DNA of 64,000 bases from Rhizobium sp. CIAT894 (GTDB lineage Bacteria > Pseudomonadota > Alphaproteobacteria > Rhizobiales > Rhizobiaceae). Under the pieces are notes generated by a model. That model was not told the DNA's origin. It made no database searches and worked only from the letters and a program-made list of their open reading frames with translations. The stretch spans positions 310,001 to 374,000 of the forward strand of contig NZ_CP020951.1 in assembly GCF_000172795.2 (NCBI RefSeq). Direction: 5' to 3'. The position numbers and the translations under genes are program-made. This document shows positions 53,539 through 63,882 of the stretch, in pieces. Position 1 is the first letter of the stretch, and every line of letters starts with the position of its first letter.

Positions 53539-54024
53539 ATGACCATCGAAGCGGCACGCAATCCGCATCCCATCTATTTCATCGGCGCTTTTGCGACCGG
53601 TGGGCTCCTCACCTTCATGGTGCATCTCAATGGGGAGCTGGCGCGCTACGCCAATCCGCTGTTCTCATCCTGGACCGCTCACGGCACAGGCATGGTCGCT
53701 GCCGTCATCCTTCTTCTGGCGCTCTACCGCCGGCGCACGCCGATGGCGGGAAAAACCCCCAGAGCGCCCTTGTGGGCCTATCTCGGCGGCGTATCCGGCG
53801 CCGCAACGGTCATTTTGACCTCGACAGCGGTCAACTCGCCGCTCGGGCTCTCCGGCACCTTGGCTTTGGGTCTGGCAGGTCAGGTCGCTTTCAGCCTGGC
53901 GGCCGACAGTTGGGGACTGTTCGGCCTGCCGAAGCGACGCCCGGATCTCCAAGACATCGTCGCGCTCGGCCTGGTCGTCACCGGCGGCGCACTCATTATC
54001 CTGTTCGGGCGAGGTGGAGCGTGA
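53539..54024 (+). CDS. YdcZ/DUF606-family half-transporter (first of a pair)
   Basis: A 161-residue protein with five hydrophobic segments, the YdcZ/DUF606 fold that corresponds to one half of a drug/metabolite (DMT) transporter. The N-terminal segment includes GGLLTFMVHLNGELARYANPLFSSWTAHGTGMVAAVILL and the later one TVILTSTAVNSPLGLSGTLALGLAGQVAFSLAADSWGLFG. A TTG at 53524 would add five residues; MTIEAARN at 53539 is preferred. The stop overlaps the GTG start of the second half gene by 4 bp, so the two products probably form a heterodimer. Substrate unknown. Confidence 0.85.
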   Translation: MTIEAARNPHPIYFIGAFATGGLLTFMVHLNGELARYANPLFSSWTAHGTGMVAAVILLLALYRRRTPMAGKTPRAPLWAYLGGVSGAATVILTSTAVNSPLGLSGTLALGLAGQVAFSLAADSWGLFGLPKRRPDLQDIVALGLVVTGGALIILFGRGGA

Positions 54025-54461
54025 CGATATTCGTTCTCCTCGCCTGCCTCGGCGGCGTGCTCGTCGGCCTCAGCCGTCAGCTCAATGGGCGGCTGAGCAT
54101 CTCCACCACGCCGCTGATCGCATCCTTCTGGAACCATGCCGTCGGCTTTGCCGTCCTCACCTGCCTCGGTCTTTTTGTCGGGGGCCTGCTTCCCGCCGGT
54201 GCCGCCCAAGCGCCATGGTATATTTATCTCGGTGGTCCGATCGGCGTCATCTTCGTGGCGGCAGGCAGCTGGGCGATTGCGCGCATCGGCGCGGTCAATG
54301 CGGCACTGCTGATCATTGGCGGCCAGATGGTAACCGGGGTGGCGTTCGATTATCTCAGCGCCGTTCCAACCTCGTTCTGGGCGAACGCGACCGGAATTGT
54401 TCTGATCGTCGGCGGAATGATGGTCAGCCGCAGGCGACGCAAAAGCGGCGGCTCGCAATAG
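54021..54461 (+). CDS. YdcZ/DUF606-family half-transporter (second of a pair)
   Basis: A 146-residue protein starting with GTG at 54021, which overlaps the TGA of the preceding gene; GAGG lies 6 bases upstream. It has the same internal pattern as its partner (GVLVGLSRQLNGRLSISTTPLIASFWNHAVGFAVLTCLGL and GSWAIARIGAVNAALLIIGGQMVTGVAFDYL). Paired DUF606 genes form inverted-topology heterodimers in other bacteria. The C-terminus is basic (SRRRRKSGG). No biosynthetic neighbours suggest its substrate. Confidence 0.83.
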   Translation: MTIFVLLACLGGVLVGLSRQLNGRLSISTTPLIASFWNHAVGFAVLTCLGLFVGGLLPAGAAQAPWYIYLGGPIGVIFVAAGSWAIARIGAVNAALLIIGGQMVTGVAFDYLSAVPTSFWANATGIVLIVGGMMVSRRRRKSGGSQ

Positions 54462-54508
54462 CCGCTAGCAATTCTGCCTGAGTTAGAGGCCGCGGATATT
54501 CTCGGAAT

Positions 54509-54733
54509 TTACAGGCTGGTTCGTTCGTCAAGGGTGGAAAGAGCATCCTGCAGTCTGAGTGCCGCCAGTGCCTTCGTCGCCTCATCCGAAGACCATCCGG
54601 CTTCCAGCGCCGCGGCCAGCACCAGCGATTCCGTTTGCAGCTCGAGCTTCTCGTAAAGCGGCTCAAGGGCCTCGCGCGCCGTGACAAGATGCTGGTCCGG
54701 TGGGGTGATGGATGTCGCAGCAACCGTAGGCAT
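54509..54733 (-). CDS. Small helical hypothetical protein
   Basis: A 74-residue hydrophilic, mostly helical protein (LEPLYEKLELQTESLVLAAALEAGWSSDEATKALAALRLQDAL) with no recognised domain. The start at 54733 is supported by AGGAGGAG 8 bases upstream. It has no signal peptide. It is convergent with the YdcZ pair, 47 bp after its end. Confidence 0.68.
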   Translation of the reverse strand: MPTVAATSITPPDQHLVTAREALEPLYEKLELQTESLVLAAALEAGWSSDEATKALAALRLQDALSTLDERTSL

Positions 54734-55095
54734 GAATGCTCCTCCTTTTGAACGCTAAGGTTCGAAACCCAATGACAGGCATCCTTGTTCCGTGCACATC
54801 GCATTTTGGCCTAAGCATCGATGACAGAACGTATTCTGACATCCCGACGGTCGGCACTTCGCTGTTTGAGGCCGTCTCCAGCGTCGAGCGAAAACCTTCG
54901 CCCGATTAAAAGCCAGCAGACAGGCTACCGCATAATTGCTTAAATCGGAAGCGGCTTGAGGATTGTGCTGCGATTCAGGCCGTTACAGCGCTCTTTGCGC
55001 GTCAATGCGATCACCGACCGCGCTCTTCCATCGGCCGGCCGCAGATAGCTGGGCGAGGAATGCCCTCCCCGCCCGCCGATCATTCAAGGCACTCC
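54734..55095. repeat. 362-bp gene-free interval with a degenerate rhizobial repeat
   Basis: No credible gene is visible. The stretch from about 54930 to 55012 contains CCGCATAATTGCTTAAATCGG and GTTACAGCGCTCTTTGCGCGTC-type blocks, which resemble fragments of an interspersed palindromic element I have seen in Rhizobium genomes. A related TTTTGCGCGTCCTGAAAAG stretch occurs near 53455-53475. Both look decayed. Confidence 0.35.
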
Positions 55096-55983
55096 TCAGG
55101 CGAGGTATTTCGTGAACCAGTCGACCGTTCGCTGCCAGGCGAGCTTGGCTGCCGCTTCGTCGTAGCGTGGCGTGGAATCGTTGTGGAAGCCGTGGTTGAC
55201 GTCGGGATAGATATAGGCCTCGTAGGTTTTTCCGGCTGATTTCAGCGCCGCTTCATAGGCCGGCCAGCCTTCGTTGATGCCCTTGTCGAGCCCGGCATAA
55301 TGGAGAAGCAGGGGCGCCTTGATCTTCGGCACGTCCTCGGCGCGCGGCTGCCTGCCGTAGAACGGCACGGCGGCGGCAAGTTCGGGATAGGCGACCGCCG
55401 CGGCATTGGCGACGCCGCCGCCGTAGCAGAAACCGGTGATGCCGACCTTGCCGGTGGTGAGGTCGCTCTTCATCAGAAATTCGACGGCGGCGAAGAAGTC
55501 GTTCATCAGTTTCTCCGGGTCGACCTTCTGCTGCAGCTCCTTGCCTTTTTCGTCGTTGCCGGGGTAGCCGCCGACCGAGGTCAGTCCATCCGGCGCCAGC
55601 GCGATGAAACCGGCCTTTGCCACACGCCGCGCCACATCCTCGATATAGGGGTTGAGGCCTCTGTTCTCGTGCACGACCACCACGGCCGCGACTTTGCCGG
55701 CGGCTTTTGCGGGGCGGACGAGATAGGCGCGAACGTCTCCATTTCCTTTCGGCGAGGGATAGGTGATGTATTCCGCTGATATGTCGGGATCGGTGAACTC
55801 CACCTGGGTCGCCAGCGCATAATCGGGGCTGAGGGAGGCCAGAATGGCGGCTGCCGTTACGCCGCCGACGGCGAATTTGGCGGCCCGGTCGAGAAACTCG
55901 CGCTTGGTGATTCTCCCATGCGCGTAGTAATCGTAGAGTTCGAGAAGTTCCTGCGGGAAATCCTTGGCTGTCATGCGGGTCAT
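55096..55983 (-). CDS. Dienelactone hydrolase-family protein with Tat-like signal
   Basis: A 295-residue alpha/beta hydrolase. The nucleophile is Cys186 in GFCYGGG, with Asp233 (HYAGLDKG) and His264 (DVNHGFH) completing the dienelactone hydrolase triad. The N-terminal 60 residues contain [25 protein letters not shown], a basic-hydrophobic stretch that may be a Tat-type export signal (single Lys-Arg rather than double Arg). Substrates could be dienelactones from aromatic degradation or other esters. AGGAGG lies before the ATG at 55983. It is divergent from the oxidoreductase gene at 56281. Confidence 0.88.
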   Translation of the reverse strand: MTRMTAKDFPQELLELYDYYAHGRITKREFLDRAAKFAVGGVTAAAILASLSPDYALATQVEFTDPDISAEYITYPSPKGNGDVRAYLVRPAKAAGKVAAVVVVHENRGLNPYIEDVARRVAKAGFIALAPDGLTSVGGYPGNDEKGKELQQKVDPEKLMNDFFAAVEFLMKSDLTTGKVGITGFCYGGGVANAAAVAYPELAAAVPFYGRQPRAEDVPKIKAPLLLHYAGLDKGINEGWPAYEAALKSAGKTYEAYIYPDVNHGFHNDSTPRYDEAAAKLAWQRTVDWFTKYLA

Positions 55984-56172
55984 GATGGCTCCTCCTGGCC
56001 TCGGGTTCTCGGATCATCCTACACACGTAAACTCGCGGTTCTTTTCAACATTTCGCGAGATGAGCGTGAGGCCCGAATTCGCCTGCCGCCTCAGGCGCGT
56101 GCCGGCGTTTCCATGCTGTAATCGAGGTCCGGCCGGTCGCGGCGCACAATCGGCAGCCGCCTACCGATCTAT

Positions 56173-56256
56173 GAAAATAAATTTCATATTCACGCTGTGA
56201 GGCCCGTTTTCTATTGACGCCTCTCGTTTTTTGTCCCAACTTAAAGAAAATAAATT
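56173..56256. promoter_or_regulatory. Direct repeats GAAAATAAATT upstream of the Gfo/Idh/MocA operon
   Basis: GAAAATAAATT occurs at 56173-56183, within the dyad TGAAA-N5-TTTCA, and again at 56246-56256. They are 73 bp apart and 25-108 bp upstream of the ATG. AT-rich sites like these are common for ROK-family sugar repressors. TTGACG at 56214-56219 could be the -35 box; no clear -10 was fixed. Confidence 0.5.
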
Positions 56257-56280
56257 ACCTAAATTGGGAACCTGATCGGC

Positions 56281-57438
56281 ATGAAAGTGGGAATCATCGG
56301 GCTCGGATTCCGGCTCGGCTATCTCGGCTACGTCTTCAAAGCGATCGATAGCAGCTTCGACATTGTCGGCTATGTGGATCCGGAACCCGCCGGGCTTCCA
56401 GGATTGACGGAAAAGGGAATCTCGGTCGGCAAGGCCTATGGCTCGCCGGAAGAGCTGCTCGCTTCCGAAAAGCTCGATCTCTTGATGATCGGCTCCCCCA
56501 ATCACCTGCATCTCGGCCATATCAGGCTCGGGCTTGAGGCCGGTCTCAAGGTCTTCTGCGAAAAACCGATCGTTACCACGATTGCCGAAAGCATCGAGCT
56601 GGCGCATCTGATGGCGAAGTTCGGCCATGAGCGGCTGATGGTCGGCCTAGTGCTGCGCTATTCGCCTCTCTACAAGGATCTGCGCGCCATCCAGGCCGCG
56701 GGCAAACTCGGCCAGATCGTCTCGATCGAGGCGTCCGAACATATCGAGCCCTATCACGGTGCCTTCTTCATGCGCGACTGGCGCCGCTACGAGCGCTATT
56801 CCGGCAGCTTCATGCTGGAGAAATGCTGCCACGACCTCGACCTCTATAATGGTGTTGTCGGCGCAAGGCCGGAGCGCGTCGCCAGTTTCGGCGGCCGCAA
56901 GAGCTTCACTCCGGCCAACGACCCGGCACGCGAGGGCATCAACGATCTCGAGCTTTTCCATCGCAAGCCGAGCGGCTGGATGGGCTCGGACAAGGTCTTC
57001 GACAGCGATGCCGATATCATCGACTATCAGGTGGCGATCGTCGAATATGAAAATGGCGTCGGCATGAATTTTCACACCAATCTGAACGTGCCCGACCAGT
57101 TCCGCCGTTTCGCCATCATGGGATCGCGCGGCATGGCCGAAGGCGATTTCGTGCGCGGCTATCTCGATGTGCACGAGCAGCTGACCGGCAACAAGGTGGT
57201 GGAAAACAAATATGCCGCCACCGAGCTCTCCCAGCATTATGGCGCCGACGAACAGATGGCGAGCGATCTCTTGGAAAGCGTGCGCACCGGGCTCGAACTT
57301 CCCGTTTCCACGCTGAACGCGCTCGAAGCCGGCATTCTGGCGCTCGCGATGGACGAAGCGAGGATGAAGAAAACCGTCGTCGATCTCAGACCCATCTGGG
57401 ACCGCTTCGATGAGGCCCTTCACGCAAGAGCGGCTTGA
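56281..57438 (+). CDS. Gfo/Idh/MocA-family sugar oxidoreductase
   Basis: A 385-residue NAD(P)-dependent enzyme. The Rossmann domain begins KVGIIGLGFRLGYLGYVF (altered GxGxxG: GLGFRLG), followed by the EKPI motif CEKPIVTT (about 92-99, Lys is catalytic). The C-terminal domain carries LEKCCHDLDLYNGVVGARPERV with His as the presumed acid/base. The family oxidises sugar or inositol derivatives. It starts an operon with two CUT1 permeases, a binding protein and an ATPase; its stop overlaps with an in-frame start used by none, and the permease begins 13 bp after. Substrate is not identified. Confidence 0.88.
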   Translation: MKVGIIGLGFRLGYLGYVFKAIDSSFDIVGYVDPEPAGLPGLTEKGISVGKAYGSPEELLASEKLDLLMIGSPNHLHLGHIRLGLEAGLKVFCEKPIVTTIAESIELAHLMAKFGHERLMVGLVLRYSPLYKDLRAIQAAGKLGQIVSIEASEHIEPYHGAFFMRDWRRYERYSGSFMLEKCCHDLDLYNGVVGARPERVASFGGRKSFTPANDPAREGINDLELFHRKPSGWMGSDKVFDSDADIIDYQVAIVEYENGVGMNFHTNLNVPDQFRRFAIMGSRGMAEGDFVRGYLDVHEQLTGNKVVENKYAATELSQHYGADEQMASDLLESVRTGLELPVSTLNALEAGILALAMDEARMKKTVVDLRPIWDRFDEALHARAA

Positions 57439-57451
57439 GGACGGCGGCAAG

Positions 57452-58336
57452 ATGAGTGTTCAAAGAAGCGCCTTCATCTTCGCCTGGATCCTCCTCCTTC
57501 CGGCCGTTCTCTATGTTCTCGCCATCGTCGCCTATCCCCTCGTCGATACCTTCATCCTCTCCTTCACCGACGCATCGCTGAAGAAGACCACCAATTGGGT
57601 CGGCTGGGTCAATTACCAGAAGATCTTCAACGCCACCTTTGCGGAGGTCATCTTCCGCACCTTCATCTGGACCTTCTTCTCTGTTGCGCTGAAAATGGTG
57701 ATCGGCACCTTCGGCGCGACGATGCTGAATGCCGCGGTGCCCGGCCGCTCGCTGTTCCGGCTCTTGACCATGCCGCCCTGGATCGTGCCGATGGCGATCG
57801 GCATCTTCATGTGGGGCTGGATGTATAACGGCCAGTTCGGGATGATATCGGGCGTCTTGCAGCGCTTCGGCCTGGTCGACGGCCCGGTCGCCTTCCTCGC
57901 CTATGGCAGCACCGCCTTCTGGGCGACCATCGTCACCGACGTGTGGATCGGCGTGCCGCTGGTGACGATCTATTTCCTGGCGGCGATCCAGTCGATCCCG
58001 AAGGATCTCTACGAGGCCGCCTGGACCGACGGCGCCGGCCGCTGGTACCGCTTCCGCCGCATCACCCTGCCGCTGATGGTGCCCGCGATCATCACCATGT
58101 CGATGCTGTCCTTGATCGCCACCTTCAACTCGTTCGACATCATCTGGATCCTGACCCAGGGCGGCCCGAGCGGCGAGACGACGACGATGATCATCGACAC
58201 CTATCAGACCGCCATCGGCTCGAAGAAATACGGTGAAGGGGCGGCGCGCGCCGTGCTGATCTGCATCTTCCTGTCGCTCTTCTGCTTTGCCTATTTCCGC
58301 GTCACCCGCCGCCTCAACCCGGAGAAGCGCGCATGA
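57452..58336 (+). CDS. CUT1-type sugar ABC transporter permease (MalF-like)
   Basis: A 294-residue permease with six membrane segments. The N-terminal segment is FAWILLLPAVLYVLAIVAYPLVDTFILSFTD and the EAA loop is SIPKDLYEAAWTDGAGRWYRFRRITLPLMVPAI. The start at 57452 (MSVQRSAFIF) replaces a frame start at 57410 inside the previous gene. It overlaps the following permease by an ATGA. It forms half of the channel. Confidence 0.92.
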   Translation: MSVQRSAFIFAWILLLPAVLYVLAIVAYPLVDTFILSFTDASLKKTTNWVGWVNYQKIFNATFAEVIFRTFIWTFFSVALKMVIGTFGATMLNAAVPGRSLFRLLTMPPWIVPMAIGIFMWGWMYNGQFGMISGVLQRFGLVDGPVAFLAYGSTAFWATIVTDVWIGVPLVTIYFLAAIQSIPKDLYEAAWTDGAGRWYRFRRITLPLMVPAIITMSMLSLIATFNSFDIIWILTQGGPSGETTTMIIDTYQTAIGSKKYGEGAARAVLICIFLSLFCFAYFRVTRRLNPEKRA

Positions 58337-59190
58337 GCAGCCCGGCCATGATCGACCGTTACCGCTGGTGGGAAATCATCCTGATCTATTGCGGCATCGC
58401 GCTGTTTCTGTTCTTCGTGCTGGCGCCCTTCTTCGAAGGCTTCATGGTATCGTTGAAGCCGCTCAGCCAGCTCTTTTCCTCGCCCTACCGCTTCTGGCCG
58501 GAGAACGGCTCCTTCGAAGCCTACCGGACGATGTGGGTCAGCGTGCCGGGTTTCGGGCGCTATATCTTCAACTCCTTCTTCATCTCGATCATCGTCACGC
58601 TGATCGTGCTCTGCCTCGTCATTCCGGCGGCCTATGCCTTCGCCAAGTTCGAATTCAAGGGCATGGGCATCCTGCTCGGCGCCTTCCTGACGGTGAACAT
58701 GTTCTCCGGCGCCGTGCTTCTGATCCCGCTCTTCCGGCTGATGCGCAGCATGGGCGTGCTCAACACCTATCTCGCCATGATCGTGCCCGGTGTCGCCTTC
58801 CTGATCCCCTCGGCGATCTGGCTGCTGCGCACCTATATGATCCGCATTCCGCAGGAGCTCAACGAAGCGGCCTATATGGATGGCGCCAGCCATTTCTACA
58901 CGCTGCGCCGCGTCATCCTGCCGATTGCGATGCCGGGGATCATCGTCGTCGCCATCACCACCTTCATCGGCGCTTACGCCCAGCAATTCATCTTCGCGCT
59001 GACCTTCAACTCGAAGACCGAATACATGCCCCTTCCGGTGGGTCTCTTTGCTTACTTCGGCAAGCAGGAGGTCATCTGGAACGAACTGATGGCGGCTTCC
59101 TTCGTCGGCATCGCGCCGGCGATGGTCGTCATCTTCTTCCTTCAGCGCTACCTTGTCGGCGGGCTGACCGCCGGTGCGGTGAAACAATAA
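58333..59190 (+). CDS. CUT1-type sugar ABC transporter permease (MalG-like)
   Basis: A 285-residue permease with N-terminal YCGIALFLFFVLAPFFEGFMVSLKP and the EAA loop RIPQELNEAAYMDGASHFYTLRRVILPIAMPGI. It overlaps the preceding stop by 4 bp. It completes the channel; the binding-protein gene follows after 46 bp, an inversion of the usual binding-protein-first order. Confidence 0.92.
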   Translation: MSSPAMIDRYRWWEIILIYCGIALFLFFVLAPFFEGFMVSLKPLSQLFSSPYRFWPENGSFEAYRTMWVSVPGFGRYIFNSFFISIIVTLIVLCLVIPAAYAFAKFEFKGMGILLGAFLTVNMFSGAVLLIPLFRLMRSMGVLNTYLAMIVPGVAFLIPSAIWLLRTYMIRIPQELNEAAYMDGASHFYTLRRVILPIAMPGIIVVAITTFIGAYAQQFIFALTFNSKTEYMPLPVGLFAYFGKQEVIWNELMAASFVGIAPAMVVIFFLQRYLVGGLTAGAVKQ

Positions 59191-59236
59191 GATCAAAAAA
59201 CGAGTGAACAGCTAACACAAGAACGGGAGTCACGAC

Positions 59237-60469
59237 GTGAGCATAACAATCAAGACAGGCCTTATGGCCCTCGCTTTGCTTGGTTCGACGGCATTGACCG
59301 CGGTCACTGCCCATGCGGCCGACAAGGAAATCAGCTGGATCTATTGCGGCGACACGATCGACCCGGTCCACGTCAAATACATCAAGCAGTGGGAAGAAAA
59401 GAACGCAGGCTGGAAGATCGCGCCTGAAGTCGTCGGCTGGGCGCAGTGCCAGGACAAGGCGACGACGCTGGCCGCCGCCGGCACGCCGGTTGCCATGGCC
59501 TATGTCGGCTCGCGCACGCTGAAGGAATTCGCGCAGAACGATCTTATCGTTCCGGTGCCGATGACCGATGACGAGAAGAAGACCTATTACCCCCACATCG
59601 TCGACACGGTGACCTTCGAGGGCAACCAGTGGGGCGTTCCGATCGCCTTCTCCACCAAGGCGCTTTACTGGAACAAGGATCTCTTCAAGCAGGCCGGCCT
59701 TGACCCCGAGAAGCCGCCGAAGACCTGGGCCGAAGAAATCGAGATGGCAAAGACCATCAAGGAAAAGACCGGCATTCCGGGCTTCGGTCTCTCCGCCAAG
59801 ACCTTCGACAACACCATGCACCAGTTCATGCATTGGGTTTACACCAACAATGGCGCGGTGACCGATGCCGAAGGCAAGGTCACGCTCGACAGCCCGCAGA
59901 TCCTCGCTGCGCTGAAGGCCTATAAGGACATCGTCCCCTACTCCGAAGAAGGCCCGACCGCCTATGAGCAGAACGAAGTCCGCGCCATCTTCCTCGACGG
60001 CAAGGTGGCGATGATCCAGGCCGGCTCTGGTGCCGCCGACCGCCTGAAGAAGACGCAGATCAGCTGGGGCATTACGACGCTGCCGCTCGGCCCCGACGCC
60101 AAGGGCCCGGGCACGCTGCTGATCACCGACAGCCTGGCGATCTTCAAGGGCTCCGGCGTCGAGGACAAGGCGACCGAGTTCGCCAAGTTCATCACCTCGC
60201 CCGATGTCCAGTCGGAATACGAGCTGCAGGGCGGCGCCGGCCTCACCCCGCTGCGTCCCTCGAAGAAGGTCGACGAGTTCGTCGCCAAGGACCCCTACTG
60301 GAAGCCGCTCATCGAGGGCATCAGCTATGGTGGTCCCGAGCCGCTCTTCACCGACTATAAGGGCTTCCAGAACTCGATGATCGAGATGATCCAGTCGGTC
60401 GTGACAGGCAAGGCCGAACCGGAAGCCGCACTCAAGAAGGCCGCCGGCGAAATCGAAGCCTTCAAGTAA
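59237..60469 (+). CDS. CUT1-type sugar ABC transporter substrate-binding protein
   Basis: A 410-residue family 1 solute-binding protein. The start is a GTG or ATG-type codon at 59237; the signal peptide is MSITIKTGLMALALLGSTALTAVTAHA (ending AHA) and the mature protein begins ADKEISWIYCGD. The conserved WGVPIAFSTKALYWNKDLFKQAGLDPEKPPKTWAE (about 128-162) is typical. It lies downstream of both permeases. The ligand is probably oxidised by the Gfo/Idh/MocA enzyme at the head of the operon (inference). Confidence 0.92.
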   Translation: MSITIKTGLMALALLGSTALTAVTAHAADKEISWIYCGDTIDPVHVKYIKQWEEKNAGWKIAPEVVGWAQCQDKATTLAAAGTPVAMAYVGSRTLKEFAQNDLIVPVPMTDDEKKTYYPHIVDTVTFEGNQWGVPIAFSTKALYWNKDLFKQAGLDPEKPPKTWAEEIEMAKTIKEKTGIPGFGLSAKTFDNTMHQFMHWVYTNNGAVTDAEGKVTLDSPQILAALKAYKDIVPYSEEGPTAYEQNEVRAIFLDGKVAMIQAGSGAADRLKKTQISWGITTLPLGPDAKGPGTLLITDSLAIFKGSGVEDKATEFAKFITSPDVQSEYELQGGAGLTPLRPSKKVDEFVAKDPYWKPLIEGISYGGPEPLFTDYKGFQNSMIEMIQSVVTGKAEPEAALKKAAGEIEAFK

Positions 60470-60489
60470 GCCTTTTTGAGGCTCTCCCT

Positions 60490-60515
60490 GGGGTCGCGGC
60501 ACAAGCCGCGGCCCC
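60490..60515 (+). repeat. Intercistronic hairpin after the second CUT1 binding-protein gene
   Basis: GGGGTCGCGGC (60490-60500) and GCCGCGGCCCC (60505-60515) pair over 11 positions with one U-G pair around a 4-base ACAA loop, 20 bp after the binding-protein stop and 47 bp before the ATPase start. Role as for the other four binding-protein genes of this window. Confidence 0.65.
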
Positions 60516-60562
60516 TCCCCTCTATCGAATGTGCGACGAAGACCGCCGGCGGAGACAGATTT

Positions 60563-61696
<1,134 letters not shown>

Positions 61697-61741
61697 ACAA
61701 GTGGCTCTGTGTCGGTAGTTCGTCCTGCTGGTCAGGGATGC

Positions 61742-62434
61742 TCACCCAGCATAGGCGAAATAAACCTTACCTCGACCCGGATCAACGATCGTCACACTGC
61801 CGCCCTGTCCGTAGGAATAAAACGATCCACTTGATTGGATCGATTGGTTGGCTTCGTGGTCACGCCCTTCTTCAATCGGGATCGTGAAGCCATACTTTTC
61901 CAGGTATTCGAATATTGTGGGAGGGTGGTGCTTAGGAAGCTCTGTTGCCATCATACCCGGATCACGGTCGTAGGGATGCCATTTGGCTATCGCTGTTTCG
62001 TCGCTACTGTCGTCGACCGGTGTTTCACGCCACGCTCCTTTTACTCCCGAAAGAATATCGCCCAGCTGACTCCCCTGTTTCCGTGCCCAGTCTGCGCTGT
62101 CATCGGTTAGCCGATAGACAACGAAGCCGGTCTCGTTGTCGCCGGGCATGAAACCGACACCCCAAGATTCTTCCAGGCGGTATTCGATCTCCGCCACTTC
62201 GAGCGGTTCGGGAACGCGTGCGAGAACGTGGTGTCGCTCCCCAATTTTAGTGGCAACGTAGGGGAATGCGATAACCCCCAGACCAAGAGCGATGATGAGA
62301 CCTCTCAGAACCAATTGGTTAGGCTGTGTCCGCCGCCAGATGCTGCGCAAGCCAAGAAAGAGGGCAGCTATAGTGGCTATGAGCAGCAGGACGCAAATGG
62401 CGAGTCCACCCAATATGGCAGCGAAAAAATTCAT
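61742..62434 (-). CDS. Hypothetical membrane protein with long periplasmic or cytosolic domain
   Basis: A 230-residue protein with two N-terminal hydrophobic segments (MNFFAAILGGLAICVLLLIATIAALFLGL and LVLRGLIIALGLGVIAFPYVA) and a soluble domain of about 165 residues containing Trp and Pro patches (GDILSGVKGAWRETPVDDSSDETAIAKWHPYDRDPGM). No family is recognised. The start at 62434 is the Met before the first segment; the frame is open to 62512. Base composition is lower in GC than the genes to the left. It is convergent with the ATPase gene. Confidence 0.65.
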   Translation of the reverse strand: MNFFAAILGGLAICVLLLIATIAALFLGLRSIWRRTQPNQLVLRGLIIALGLGVIAFPYVATKIGERHHVLARVPEPLEVAEIEYRLEESWGVGFMPGDNETGFVVYRLTDDSADWARKQGSQLGDILSGVKGAWRETPVDDSSDETAIAKWHPYDRDPGMMATELPKHHPPTIFEYLEKYGFTIPIEEGRDHEANQSIQSSGSFYSYGQGGSVTIVDPGRGKVYFAYAG

Positions 62435-62710
62435 ACGTGCTCGGAGGTCGTCGAGGAGATGATTGGAATTCTCGAAGGGTGTGCGGACATTGAATTTGTG
62501 TATGCCTAGCAACGTTCGACAACGGTGGCAACGTCCGCCCTTAACGCGGCCAAGTTATGCGCCGTGCGCACGCGTGCAACTGCGGCCTTATGGCCCGCGC
62601 AACGTAATTCGACTGTCTGCGCCGGCTTCATAGAGGGCAGGGTTATTTGCTTCTATAGACAGCTATGAATTGAATGATATAGCTGAAGATCACCTGCAAG
62701 GATTACGACG

Positions 62711-63877
62711 ATGGCCGATATTGATGACGACATTTTAGATGCCTATGGCGAGGTGTCTGAATCTGAATTGGCCATTGGCGACCGCGATTTTCAGGAAATG
62801 GTAGTCGCACCGACCGACTGGACGATAAGTGTTCTGACCGATCTTCTGGACAGGCAGATTATCGACCTCGCGCCGAACTACCAGCGGCGTGTGGCCTGGA
62901 CTGAAGACAAGATGTCAAAGTTCATTGAGAGCCTGTTTCTTCGCCTGCCCGTACCGCAAATCGTTCTTGCCGAAACGCGCCCGGGCAGATTTGCGGTTAT
63001 CGACGGCAAGCAACGCCTTAACTCCATTGCCCGTTTCTGCGCCGACAAGCGACGGCCGTTGCGGTTGAAGAACTGCGAATATCGTGAAGACCTTGAGGGC
63101 TTGACGTACGATGAAATGCTGAAACGTGATGATCTTGCCGACGCCGTTGGGGCTTTTCAGTCGCACACAGTTCGGACTATCGTCATTAAAAACTGGCGGT
63201 CGAGTGAGTTGGTCTACCTGCTGTTCCTCCGCCTCAACCAAAACAGTGTGCCTTTGTCGTCACAGGAGTTGCGTCGTGCACTTTATCCGGGCGAGTTTAT
63301 GACTTGGCTGGACGAGCAAACGACCAACTCACCAGGGATGAGGCTGATTTTTGCGCAGGTTCCCGATTTTCGAATGCGTGACATGGAAGTGGCCCTGCGT
63401 CATCTGGCGTTCGACATGTACGGGGCCTCGTATCGCGGTAACCTCAAGAAGTTTTTGGACGGCGTGACAAACGACCTCACCTCTCACTTCCGCCCGCGTC
63501 GCGCCCAGCTTGAAGATGCATGGCTTCGATATGAACGCGCGATAGAAACGACGTTCGATATCTTTGGCGAGAATGCCTATCGAATCTGGCAGAACGAGCG
63601 CTTCCAGCCCGCCCGTAACCGCGCGGTCATGGACATAATGAATTACTATTTTGCCGACCCAAGCACTGCTGAAGCGGCGCTCCCTCATGCACAGGCCCTG
63701 CAAGGGGGCTTCAAAGACCTGTGCGAGGGCAATGCGGAGTTTGTGCGGGCGCTCCAAAGCTCAACAAAAACTGAGGCGGCTACGGCCCTTCGTTTTGAAG
63801 CGTGGGGGCACTCCCTGAACAATGTGATAGGCGCTGCCGTCCGTCCTTACCCTTCTGACGAATATCAGATTGGTTAG
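62711..63877 (+). CDS. DUF262-domain protein (ParB/Srx-like fold)
   Basis: A 388-residue protein. The N-terminal half has the DUF262 pattern: DLAPNYQRRVAWTEDKMSKFIESLFLRLPVPQIVL (about 52-86), then VIDGKQRLNSIARF at about 95-108 (the DGxxR motif of the family, here DGKQR). DUF262 appears in GmrS/GmrD restriction enzymes and in many uncharacterised defence operons. The second half lacks an obvious GmrD endonuclease (HNH) domain. The next gene begins 5 bp after its stop, pointing to a two-gene unit. Composition is lower in GC than the region to the left, as in horizontally acquired genes. Confidence 0.85.
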   Translation: MADIDDDILDAYGEVSESELAIGDRDFQEMVVAPTDWTISVLTDLLDRQIIDLAPNYQRRVAWTEDKMSKFIESLFLRLPVPQIVLAETRPGRFAVIDGKQRLNSIARFCADKRRPLRLKNCEYREDLEGLTYDEMLKRDDLADAVGAFQSHTVRTIVIKNWRSSELVYLLFLRLNQNSVPLSSQELRRALYPGEFMTWLDEQTTNSPGMRLIFAQVPDFRMRDMEVALRHLAFDMYGASYRGNLKKFLDGVTNDLTSHFRPRRAQLEDAWLRYERAIETTFDIFGENAYRIWQNERFQPARNRAVMDIMNYYFADPSTAEAALPHAQALQGGFKDLCEGNAEFVRALQSSTKTEAATALRFEAWGHSLNNVIGAAVRPYPSDEYQIG

Positions 63878-63882
63878 CCTAT

